Shown piece after piece: positions 1 to 5,188 of a stretch of DNA of 16,873 bases. Positions within the stretch are counted from its first letter, which is position 1. Every line of letters starts with the position of its first letter. The position numbers were made by a program, and so were the translations under genes. This DNA is from Clostridiales bacterium UBA4696. GTDB lineage: Bacteria > Bacillota > Clostridia > Oscillospirales > Oscillospiraceae. Under the pieces are notes generated by a model. It saw only the letters and a list, made by a program, of their open reading frames with translations. It searched no databases and was not told the DNA's origin. The DNA is taken from contig DHKK01000155.1 in assembly GCA_002404795.1 (NCBI GenBank), forward strand, positions 1 through 16,873, given 5' to 3'.

Positions 1-25
1 CAATCTTTTTATGCCACTAGGATGA

Positions 26-175
26 CATTTGGATTTGACCGCTACGAATCCTGATGAATTGATGATTGCTACGATCTACGCCGCGCAAGGTGTTATGGAT
101 CACTTGATAGATTGCTTCGATGGTGCATTGCAGATGCCAAAAATGGATTCAGATATTGAAATGCACTTGCTTTGA
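26..175 (+). pseudogene. possible 3' remnant of an unidentified gene
   Basis: One frame stays open for 50 codons (26-175) between stops and reads like protein (LTATNPDELMIATIYAAQG, then DSDIEMHLL and TGA). It has no ATG start, and the frame is closed just upstream by TGA at 23-25. It sits just left of the shared element end (186-409), where the last gene of an integrated element would be expected. It may be the decayed tail of a gene from that element, or chance. I do not recognise the family. Confidence 0.2.
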
Positions 176-185
176 GTTTTCTGTA

Positions 186-409
186 ATCTTTGATTATTGC
201 GGCGCAGTTTTTGCGCCATGTTTCTGGGTTTGACCCACACGCTGACCCACACGGCGAAAGGAGCGGACGGAAACAGTGGAGACAAGAGGGGCAAAGAGCA
301 TTGATTTCCGAACAGAAAGTGCTGAAAATGTCCGGAAATCATTATTTTTACCGGTTTTCTACTTTTCGTAATCAGCAGGTCACCGGTTCAAGTCCGGCCA
401 CTAGCTCCA
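186..409 (+). repeat. element-end direct repeat, copy 1
   Basis: This block aligns with 4241-4452 without gaps except for one 12-base insertion here. By eye there are about 23 mismatches over 212 aligned bases, roughly 89% identity. The insertion is a tandem duplication of GACCCACACGCT within the run beginning near 231. The repeat ends exactly at the CCA of a tRNA-Thr 3' half (367-409). Reading frames through both copies match one another, but they run into tRNA sequence and are not convincing genes. The likely role is the terminal region of an integrated element next to its attachment site, where recombinase arm sites usually lie; that role is inferred. Confidence 0.85.
367..409 (+). other. 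attachment-site core, tRNA-Thr(CGU) 3' half, copy 1
   Basis: The block starts in an anticodon loop (CGT at 367-369) and continues through AATCAGC (3' anticodon stem), AGGTC, the T-arm with loop TTCAAGT, the 3' acceptor strand CACTAGC, discriminator T and CCA at 407-409. The 5' half of a tRNA is absent: the bases before it cannot pair with TCAGC or CACTAGC. In the T-stem the first base is A opposite C, a mispair that copy 2 (G opposite C) lacks. It is therefore a displaced tRNA 3' end left by site-specific integration, not a working tRNA gene. Confidence 0.82.
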
Positions 410-411
410 GA

Positions 412-448
412 AACTGGTGAAAATCGAGAGATTTTCGCCGGTTTTTTC
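412..448 (+). terminator. rho-independent terminator after tRNA 3' half, copy 1
   Basis: The stem is AACTGGTGAAAATC (412-425) with GATTTTCGCCGGTT (430-443). It holds two G-U pairs and a GAGA tetraloop, and is followed by TTTTCTT. It starts three bases after the CCA, as expected for a tRNA transcription terminator. It leaves only about 30 bases before the next start codon. Confidence 0.75.
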
Positions 449-478
449 TTAAATTCTCAAAAAAACAGGGGGGAAACC

Positions 479-559
479 ATGACATTTGCTGAAAAACTGA
501 CGCAGGCGGAGGCTGCTGCGGGGCTGGGCGTTTCCCGGCAGATCGGCCAGGATTTATGA
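479..559 (+). pseudogene. truncated Xre-type leader ORF (26 codons)
   Basis: A strong ribosome site (AGGGGGG, 469-474 region) precedes ATG at 479. The 26-residue product opens MTFAEKLTQ and later has LGVSRQ. Those two pieces match the first helix and the recognition-helix region of ordinary Xre/Cro repressors, but the 20 or so residues that should separate them are missing. The reading frame stops at 557-559, overlapping the next start as ATGA, so it could still couple translation into the Xre-TPR gene. Most likely it is an internally deleted repressor gene now serving, by chance or selection, as a leader. No clear promoter fits between the terminator at 412-448 and this ORF. Confidence 0.45.
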
Positions 560-1668
560 TGAGCGGCGGCGGCATTGCCGGGCTGCTGATCCGGCAGGCC
601 CGGCTCCGGCTCGATTGGAGTCAGGAGGGCCTGTGCCGGGGCATCTGTGCGCCCTCCTACCTATCCAAGATCGAGCAGGGCAAGGCAGCGCCTTCTCCGG
701 AGGTGACGGAGCTTCTGCTGCGCCGGTTGGGCCTGGTCTGGACGCCGGAACCGGAGCGTCTGGAACCATGCTGGAAGGCCCTGCTCTCCGGCAGCCCGGA
801 CTTTGCCGCCTGCTATGAGCGGCTGGTGCAGCCCCGGCAGGAGGTCCTCGCCTGCAGTCCGCTGGCGGCGGACGCCCTGCTGTTGGCGGCCTTTTATGAA
901 GATGAACTGCGTCCTCTGCCGGAGGAATGGGAACCTTTTCTCTCCACCCGGCAGCTGGCGCTGCAGCGCGGTCTGCAGGGCCGATGGGAGGAGGCGGTGC
1001 GGCTGGAGCCGCTGCTGGCTGCGCTCCGCGGAAAGGCCCTTTACGTTGGTGGTGAGTACACCGTCGCCATCGAGGTACTGCGGGATGCCTGCCGCTCGGC
1101 GGCAGACGCCGGGTATCCCCCACCTGATGCTGTCCTGCCGCCTGTGGATGGGAACTACTACTCGGATCTGGGCCGCATGGAGGAGATGCTGGCCCACTTC
1201 GCCGTGGCGGAGCGTCTGGCAGAGGCCCTGGGTAACGCTGACAGTCTGGCCTCCCTCCGCTACAACGTTGCTGCCACCCAACTGGAACTGGGCCACCCCG
1301 AAAAGGCACTGCCTTACTTTTCTTCCCTCCCGCACCCCGGCTCGCTGGACCTGCACAAGCTTGCCATTTGCCGCGAGCAGCTGGGGCAACAGGAGCAGGC
1401 GCTGGCGGCTGTCCAGCAGGCAGCGCCGCTGGCCTCCGGGGAGACGGAACGGCAAATGCTGGCGCTGGTGCGCCATCGACTGGAGCACCCGGACTACCTC
1501 CACGACAGCGCCTATGGCGCGCAGCTTCTGGACTGCTTCCAGCGCCTGCGGGACACGTACCCCATGGGCTTTACCCGGTTCCACCTGCCGTGGGTGCTGG
1601 CGTGGTACAAGGCCAACCGCCAGTACCGGCAGGCGTGCCGCCTGTTGGAGGAGTTTCCTGCAAAATAG
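556..1668 (+). CDS. Xre-family regulator with TPR-like C-terminal repeats (RRNPP-like)
   Basis: A 370-residue cytoplasmic DNA-binding regulator. Residues about 7-60 form an Xre helix-turn-helix: LIRQARLRLDWSQ, then YLSKIEQGKAAPSPE, the typical recognition helix and SxIEqGk..P turn. The rest is alanine- and leucine-rich paired helices, e.g. around 195-260 (ALGNADSLASLRYNVAATQL, GHPEKALPYF), as in the TPR domains of Rgg/PlcR-type regulators that bind short peptides. Length and layout fit that class. I chose the ATG at 556 because it overlaps the stop of the 26-codon leader; its own ribosome site is poor, so coupled translation is likely. A strong terminator at 1684-1730 separates it from the exporter that follows. 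Regulation of that exporter is the natural guess. No pheromone gene was found, so peptide control is inference. Confidence 0.8.
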   Translation: MMSGGGIAGLLIRQARLRLDWSQEGLCRGICAPSYLSKIEQGKAAPSPEVTELLLRRLGLVWTPEPERLEPCWKALLSGSPDFAACYERLVQPRQEVLACSPLAADALLLAAFYEDELRPLPEEWEPFLSTRQLALQRGLQGRWEEAVRLEPLLAALRGKALYVGGEYTVAIEVLRDACRSAADAGYPPPDAVLPPVDGNYYSDLGRMEEMLAHFAVAERLAEALGNADSLASLRYNVAATQLELGHPEKALPYFSSLPHPGSLDLHKLAICREQLGQQEQALAAVQQAAPLASGETERQMLALVRHRLEHPDYLHDSAYGAQLLDCFQRLRDTYPMGFTRFHLPWVLAWYKANRQYRQACRLLEEFPAK

Positions 1669-1683
1669 CAATTTTACCGATCT

Positions 1684-1730
1684 AAGCGGGTCATCACGGG
1701 AAGATCTTTCCCATGATGACCCGCTTTTCT
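1684..1730 (+). terminator. rho-independent terminator between regulator and MFS gene
   Basis: A long hairpin: AAGCGGGTCATCA (1684-1696) pairs perfectly with TGATGACCCGCTT (1714-1726). An inner GGGAAGATC/TTTCCC stem continues inward, and TTTCTTTT follows. It ends the regulator transcript, so the exporter needs its own promoter. Confidence 0.88.
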
Positions 1731-1740
1731 TTTGCAAGCG

Positions 1741-1759
1741 GCTATGCGATAATCATAGC
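1741..1759 (+). promoter_or_regulatory. extended -10 promoter overlapped by an inverted repeat, upstream of MFS gene
   Basis: TGCGATAAT (1745-1753) is an extended -10 element; the matching -35 region (around 1725-1730, TTTTCT) is poor. The -10 sits inside a perfect inverted repeat, GCTATG (1741-1746) and CATAGC (1754-1759), with a 7-base centre. A repressor or activator site over the -10 would control the MFS gene at 1775. The adjacent Xre-TPR protein is the candidate binder, by inference. Confidence 0.5.
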
Positions 1760-1774
1760 AGTGAGGTGGATGTC

Positions 1775-3028
1775 ATGAAACAAACGCTCTGGACGCGGGA
1801 CTTTACCCGTATCACCGCCGCCACGACGCTGGGCGCTGCCGGCGGCATCATCAGCCAGTTTGCCCTGTCCTTTCTGGTCTTTGACGAGACGGGCAGCACG
1901 CTGGCCGCGGCACTGGCGGCTGCCATTCAGCTGGTTCCCATGGCGCTGCTGCCGCTGCTCATCGCCCCCATGATGGACCGTCTGCCGCGCAAGCCGTTTC
2001 TGGTGTGGGGCGATCTGCTCAACGGCGTGTGCTACGCCGGAGCGGGGCTGTTTTTGCTGCACCGCGCTTTCTCCTATACCGCCTATCTGGGCTTTTCTCT
2101 GCTGGTTTCGTGCCTCGGCGCCTTCGACGAGCTGGCCTACAACAGCTTTTACCCTCTGCTGCTGCCGGAGGGGCAGGAGGAACGGGCCTACACCGTCTCC
2201 GCCATGCTCTACCCCATTTTGAAGGTTTTGATGATGCCGCTGGCAGCGCTGCTGTATGATACGCTGGGCGTGGGGCGGCTGCTGCTGATCCAGGCTATGC
2301 TGTCGGTGCTGGCCGCCCTCATCGAAAACCGCATCCGGGTTCAGGAGCGCTGCCGGGAGCAGGGAGCGCAGCTTTCCCCGAAGACCTGGTGGCGGGACGT
2401 GCGGGAGGCCGCCGCTTATCTGGGGCAGGAACGCGGCCTGCACAGCCTCTACGTGTATATGGCCGTCACCAACGGCATGGGCATGGGCTACTCTCCCCTG
2501 CTCATTGCCTTCTTCCGCGCGGCGCAGGGGTTCACCACCGCGATGTATTCCCTTTTCTCCGTGGTGGAGTTTGCCGGGCGCACCATCGGCGGCGCCGTCC
2601 GTTACCGCTTCTCCCTGCCGGAGCGAAAGCGGTTCGGCTTCCTGTTCGGGGTGTATCAGACCTATGAGCTGATGGGCGCCTGTCTTCTGTGGCTGCCGTA
2701 TCCCCTGATGCTGGTGAACCGGGCCGCCTGCGGCTTTCTGGGGATCCAGAGCGCCACCATCCGCCAGGCGGCCGCGCAGCGCTATATCCCCGACCGGCTG
2801 CGCGCCCGGCTCAACGCCTATGAATCCGTACTCTGCACGGCGGCAGGCGCGGTGCTGTCACTGGCCATCGGCGCTCTGGGGGAGGTCCTGGACTACCGGC
2901 TCTGCATGACCATCTGCGGCCTGACCTCCATGCTCGTGTGCTGGCTGACCGTGTTCCTGCCGCGGCATCAAGTGCAGCAGGTCCTGTCCGCCCGCCCCGA
3001 TGCAGCCCAAACTGCTGCCTCGCAATAA
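1775..3028 (+). CDS. MFS transporter, probable drug or small-molecule exporter
   Basis: A 417-residue major facilitator superfamily permease of the inner membrane. Hydrophobic helices run throughout, starting about residue 12-35 and 42-66, in the expected 12-helix spacing. The loop after helix 2 carries the MFS motif A core in the form MMDRLPRKP (residues 66-74), with D68, R69 and R72. The ATG at 1775 follows GAGGTGG at 1763-1769, the correct spacing. An upstream in-frame extension is open but runs through the preceding regulator and is not coding. Substrate cannot be read from sequence; MFS exporters of this length beside an Xre-type regulator are commonly efflux systems. Here it is cargo of the putative mobile element, read from its own promoter at about 1745-1753. 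Confidence 0.88.
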   Translation: MKQTLWTRDFTRITAATTLGAAGGIISQFALSFLVFDETGSTLAAALAAAIQLVPMALLPLLIAPMMDRLPRKPFLVWGDLLNGVCYAGAGLFLLHRAFSYTAYLGFSLLVSCLGAFDELAYNSFYPLLLPEGQEERAYTVSAMLYPILKVLMMPLAALLYDTLGVGRLLLIQAMLSVLAALIENRIRVQERCREQGAQLSPKTWWRDVREAAAYLGQERGLHSLYVYMAVTNGMGMGYSPLLIAFFRAAQGFTTAMYSLFSVVEFAGRTIGGAVRYRFSLPERKRFGFLFGVYQTYELMGACLLWLPYPLMLVNRAACGFLGIQSATIRQAAAQRYIPDRLRARLNAYESVLCTAAGAVLSLAIGALGEVLDYRLCMTICGLTSMLVCWLTVFLPRHQVQQVLSARPDAAQTAASQ

Positions 3029-3080
3029 CGCTCTGTTTCTGCGCACTTTTTTGCACTCTCGCCCCCCCACGCAAAGCCCC

Positions 3081-3105
3081 AAACTGCCCGCGCGGCGGGC
3101 AGTTT
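3081..3105. other. strong GC-rich hairpin in 355-base gene-free stretch
   Basis: AAACTGCCCGC (3081-3091) and GCGGGCAGTTT (3095-3105) are a perfect 11-base-pair stem with a 3-base GCG loop. No T-run follows on either strand, so it is not a classical intrinsic terminator. It may act as a transcript-end stabiliser for the MFS mRNA, or be a protein or recombination site. The stretch 3029-3384 otherwise holds only the bidirectional terminator at 3196-3230 and a doubtful gene remnant. Confidence 0.55.
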
Positions 3106-3195
3106 GGATCGCAGACCGGAAAACATCCCGTTTTTCCGTCTTTTGGGCGGCTGCGGACGCTGTAAACGTCTTTGCGGCCTCTGAAATGGGAATAG

Positions 3196-3230
3196 AAAAA
3201 CGAGGCCATCTGCGGTGTGACCTCGTTTTT
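3196..3230. terminator. bidirectional rho-independent terminator
   Basis: AAAAACGAGG (3196-3205) pairs perfectly with CCTCGTTTTT (3221-3230), with a 15-base loop. A-runs on one side and T-runs on the other make it usable on both strands. It lies between the convergent MFS gene (+) and the acetyltransferase/70-codon pair (-), and would end both transcripts. Confidence 0.8.
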
Positions 3231-3361
3231 GTGCATATGGCTGCCGTGATTGGCCGCTGCGGGTATTTGATTTTCTGTTGTCTTCGGATACGCCCGTGCT
3301 TTTTGAGCAGCGCCGCGTTTTCCTGTTCAAGCCGCGCGATCCGGGCTCGCAGGTATCCCAT
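3231..3361 (-). pseudogene. possible remnant encoding a short coiled-coil start
   Basis: Downstream of the 70-codon gene on the same strand, ATG at 3361 follows AGAGGG with workable spacing. The first residues, MGYLRARIARLEQENAALLKK, form a clear short coiled coil. The frame then turns into basic, low-quality sequence and runs through the terminator hairpin at 3196-3230 and into antisense of the MFS gene, so a true C-terminus cannot be assigned. Either a small gene with a lost end or chance. I do not recognise it. Confidence 0.22.
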
Positions 3362-3384
3362 GGCGCGTTCCCTCTCTGACAGTA

Positions 3385-3597
3385 TCAGGCGTTTGCTTTC
3401 TGGAGATAGAATTCACTTTCCGCCACGCGGATAACGAAGTCATATTCCAGTCGTGTCGCCTTGGACGGGGTGATGTTGTAGCGCTTGAAGACCTTACGCA
3501 GATAGGCAAAATAATCCCGGTCCTCCTGGCTCAGCGGTGAAACCCAGCCGCTGGCGGCTCCGACTTCTTCCGCACGCAGTAATTCAAATCGATCCAT
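3385..3597 (-). CDS. small conserved-looking protein of unknown function (70 aa), overlaps GNAT-like gene
   Basis: A 70-residue soluble protein: MDRFELLRAEEVGAASGWVS, an aromatic and charged middle (RDYFAYLRKVFKRYN, about residues 28-41), then ITPSKATRLEYDFVIRVAES. ATG at 3597 is preferred over ATG at 3603 because AGGAGG (3605-3610) lies 7 bases upstream of it and only 1 base from the other. The start lies 14 bases inside the end of the acetyltransferase-like gene, so the two are co-translated from one mRNA. Its size and tight pairing recall modules such as toxin/antitoxin or enzyme/partner sets, but no antitoxin fold (ribbon-helix-helix, Xre) is evident. I do not recognise the family. Confidence 0.72.
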   Translation of the reverse strand: MDRFELLRAEEVGAASGWVSPLSQEDRDYFAYLRKVFKRYNITPSKATRLEYDFVIRVAESEFYLQKANA

Positions 3598-4111
3598 AAT
3601 CATCCCTCCTGTATTCAGAAATGAGCGCTTCTGCGGCATCTTCCCAGAGAACGAGCCGGAACGGATCATCGGCTCCGACCTGCCTCGCACCAAACTCGCG
3701 CATATAGTATTCCAATAATTTGCTCGTTTTCGCCTTGAAAATGAGCACACCATCAAATCCGGCTTCTTTGGAGATCTGGACAGCATATGCAAACATTGCC
3801 TTTGCGATGCCGATATATCGTTTGGCCTCGCCTGCCGCACGAAGAAGATTTGCATTGCTGTGTCGTGCGCTCTCCATGTAGAGAACCTCAACCGCAAGCC
3901 CGCGTTCATCCAGCTCATAGGACATCAGCCCCAGCAGCTCGCGATTATCTTTTCGGTGAAGTGCGACTTTATTCGGCAGCTGTCTTGCGTATGCTGACTC
4001 CCAGCTTGTCTGCCAGTCATGCGTTGCAGCGATATCCTGTTTCGTCGCGGGATCAACCACCGCAGGAATTTTTTCGCTGGACGCAGCATCCAAAACATAG
4101 AGATTCAGCAT
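3584..4111 (-). CDS. GNAT-like acetyltransferase, first gene of a two-gene unit
   Basis: A 175-residue cytoplasmic protein resembling the Gcn5-related N-acetyltransferase fold. The evidence is a strand GLAVEVLYMES (71-81), then an acyl-CoA-loop-like KRYIGIAKAMFAYAV (97-111), AGFDGVLIF (117-125), and the closing LLEYYMREFGARQV (132-145) typical of the GNAT C-terminal helix and strand. The Q/R-x-x-G-x-G/A loop is present only loosely (R-Y-I-G-I-A), so catalysis is not assured. ATG at 4111 follows GGGTGA; an in-frame ATG at 4129 has a weaker ribosome site. The gene overlaps the following 70-codon gene by 14 bases. It may modify a small molecule or be half of a stability module; substrate unknown. 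Confidence 0.65.
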   Translation of the reverse strand: MLNLYVLDAASSEKIPAVVDPATKQDIAATHDWQTSWESAYARQLPNKVALHRKDNRELLGLMSYELDERGLAVEVLYMESARHSNANLLRAAGEAKRYIGIAKAMFAYAVQISKEAGFDGVLIFKAKTSKLLEYYMREFGARQVGADDPFRLVLWEDAAEALISEYRRDDYGSI

Positions 4112-4143
4112 TGTATCACCCATTTTCATCTACTTTCATTTCT

Positions 4144-4172
4144 AGTATACCACACTATTTGCGCTTAAGGAA
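4144..4172 (-). promoter_or_regulatory. possible extended -10 promoter for the GNAT-like unit
   Basis: On the - strand TGGTATACT places an extended -10 (TATACT, 4149-4144) about 33 bases before the ATG at 4111. The -35 region at 17-base spacing (TTCCTT, 4172-4167) is a poor match, tolerable for an extended -10 promoter. Confidence 0.4.
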
Positions 4173-4240
4173 GATGTTTTTTCGATATCGCCTTATGCCC
4201 CCAACTCAGAGGGTTTATGCTCATCCGACAAAAGCAGTTC

Positions 4241-4452
4241 ATCTTTAATTGTTACGGCGCAGTTTTTGCGCTGGGTTTTCGGACTTGACCCACACGGCGA
4301 AAGGAGCGGACGAAAGCAGTGGAGACAAGAGGTGCAAAGAGCATTGATTTCTGAGAAGAAAGTGCAGAAAATGTCCGGAAATCGTTATTTTTATAGCTTT
4401 TCTACTATTCGTAATCAGCAGGTCGCCGGTTCAAGTCCGGCCACTAGCTCCA
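4241..4452 (+). repeat. element-end direct repeat, copy 2
   Basis: Partner of 186-409, about 89% identical by eye, lacking the 12-base GACCCACACGCT duplication. It closes the 4.04-kb element and ends at the CCA of the second tRNA-Thr 3' half. Long shared tracts such as GCGAAAGGAGCGGACG and AAATGTCCGGAAATC show the two ends descend from the same element family. Substitutions are spread along the repeat rather than clustered, pointing to two separate but related elements rather than a recent duplication. Confidence 0.85.
4410..4452 (+). other. attachment-site core, tRNA-Thr(CGU) 3' half, copy 2
   Basis: Identical to 367-409 except for one base, G instead of A at the first T-stem position. That G pairs with the C at the far side, giving a proper GCCGG/CCGGC T-stem. 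CGT anticodon at 4410-4412, CCA at 4450-4452. No 5' half precedes it. Because its T-stem is intact and it borders what looks like chromosomal sequence, this may be the original tRNA end displaced by the first integration. Confidence 0.82.
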
Positions 4453-4454
4453 GC

Positions 4455-4490
4455 TCGTCGCGAACTGCGCAGGTTCGCGACGACTTTTTT
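4455..4490 (+). terminator. rho-independent terminator after tRNA 3' half, copy 2
   Basis: TCGTCGCGAAC (4455-4465) and GTTCGCGACGA (4473-4483) form a perfect 11-base-pair stem, followed by C and six T (4485-4490). It sits directly behind the CCA, so it is probably the native tRNA-Thr terminator. It differs completely from the one behind copy 1. Confidence 0.85.
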
Positions 4491-4533
4491 ATGCGCTGCA
4501 GCAAAAAGTCATCTCTCACCTGCTCCTCGCTTC

Positions 4534-4575
4534 AAACCCGTAACCACTTTGCTGGGTTACGGGTTTGTTTTTTAT
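4534..4575 (+). terminator. second rho-independent terminator
   Basis: AAACCCGTAACC (4534-4545) and GGTTACGGGTTT (4555-4566) pair perfectly, followed by GTTTTTTTA. It insulates the regulator operon from upstream transcription. Confidence 0.85.
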
Positions 4576-4613
4576 ATGCACCGGTTTTCTTCAGCTCAAA
4601 ACTCTCACCACTC

Positions 4614-4641
4614 TTGACATTCTCAAAAATGAGAATATAAT
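4614..4641 (+). promoter_or_regulatory. near-consensus promoter with palindromic operator in the spacer
   Basis: TTGACA (4614-4619), 16-base spacer, TATAAT (4636-4641). The spacer is a perfect inverted repeat, ATTCTCA (4619-4625), AAAA, TGAGAAT (4630-4636). It starts on the last base of the -35 and ends on the first of the -10, so any dimer bound there blocks polymerase. The winged-helix protein encoded 37 bases downstream is the likely binder, giving autorepression; that link is inference. Confidence 0.8.
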
Positions 4642-4677
4642 ATATATGCAAAATAATCCAAGAGGTGATCATGAAAG

Positions 4678-5187
4678 ATGGAAATCGCAGAAGTGGTCAT
4701 GAATCCGGTTCGGCAAAGGATCTTCCAGTATTTTTTGCTCCATGAAACAGGCACGGTGAAGGAGCTCAAAAAAGCATTGCCCGATGTTCCGAATGCAAGC
4801 TTGTACCGCCATATCAAAATTCTTGCGGATCATTCTATCCTCATGGTTGTGGAAGAAAATCGAATTCGCGGTACAGTTGAAAGTGTTTACCAGCTGAATA
4901 AGGATGCTTTGGCCGTTGAGGATGAGAGCGGAAATGCCGTGCAAATGTCGCTGCTCGGCACCTGTGCATCGTTTGCAAGATATTTTGCCAGAGGTAATGT
5001 TGATCCGAGAAAAGACATGCTGCTGCTCACGAACTGCACATTATTGCTGACGGACGGGGAATTTTCCAGCTTTCTTTCGGAGATCAATGAAATTGCGCTC
5101 AAATATATGAAAGCAGAAGTGACCGAGAGCAGCAAAATGCGGCAGATCACGCTGATCTCTGCCCCGACAGGCGAGCAGGTGATATAA
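4678..5187 (+). CDS. winged-helix regulator, ArsR-like HTH_20 family
   Basis: A 169-residue cytoplasmic transcription factor. Residues about 8-75 are a winged helix of the HTH_20/ArsR-like type: NPVRQRIFQYFL, TVKELKKALP, recognition helix NASLYRHIKILADHSIL, then wing VVEENRIRGTVESVYQL. That last string, ending in E-x-V-Y-x-L, is characteristic of the HTH_20 group rather than metal-sensing ArsR; no metal-binding cysteine pair is visible. The C-terminal half is helical and probably the sensing or dimer region. ATG at 4678 is used with AGAGGTG (4661-4667) about 10 bases upstream. An ATG at 4671 is in another frame and soon fails to give protein-like sequence. It is followed after one base by the KTR gene. 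Base composition is clearly lower in GC than the flanking genes. Confidence 0.83.
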   Translation: MEIAEVVMNPVRQRIFQYFLLHETGTVKELKKALPDVPNASLYRHIKILADHSILMVVEENRIRGTVESVYQLNKDALAVEDESGNAVQMSLLGTCASFARYFARGNVDPRKDMLLLTNCTLLLTDGEFSSFLSEINEIALKYMKAEVTESSKMRQITLISAPTGEQVI

Positions 5188-5188
5188 G

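Larger units (their letters stand above)
410..4452 (+). mobile_element. putative recombinase-less integrated element (CIME-like)
   Basis: The segment is bounded by directly repeated tRNA-Thr 3' halves (367-409 and 4410-4452), and its right end repeats the terminal sequence of the element to its left. It carries five gene-like units: a truncated Xre leader, an Xre-TPR regulator, an MFS exporter, an acetyltransferase-like gene and a 70-codon gene. No integrase, excisionase, relaxase or replication gene is visible on either strand. Cis-mobilizable elements are defined by such flanking att sites without their own recombinase, and they move using an integrase from a related element. That this one is still mobile is inference. 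Confidence 0.6.

Noticed and set aside
231..254. Start of an iteron array or replication origin
   Set aside because: Only two units of GACCCACAC are present and no replication gene is nearby; a short duplication explains it.
367..409. A functional tRNA-Thr gene
   Set aside because: Only the 3' half is present. The preceding bases provide no D-arm, no 5' anticodon stem and no acceptor partner for CACTAGC.
190..420. Open frame across repeat copy 1 and the tRNA 3' half
   Set aside because: It translates straight through tRNA sequence (QQVTGSSPATSS comes from the anticodon stem, T-arm and acceptor), and the upstream part has no ribosome site. It would be an annotation artefact.
661..1737. Long open frame antisense to the Xre-TPR gene
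   Set aside because: High-GC shadow frame; arginine/glutamine-rich, no ribosome site, and it reads through the terminator at 1684-1730.
803..1774. N-terminal extension of the MFS protein
   Set aside because: The frame is open but the translation is Trp/Arg-rich shadow of the regulator gene; the ribosome site and first membrane helix place the start at 1775.
4266..4640. 124-codon open frame across repeat copy 2, tRNA end and two terminators
   Set aside because: The same artefact as in copy 1: it reads through two terminator hairpins and into the promoter at 4614-4641.
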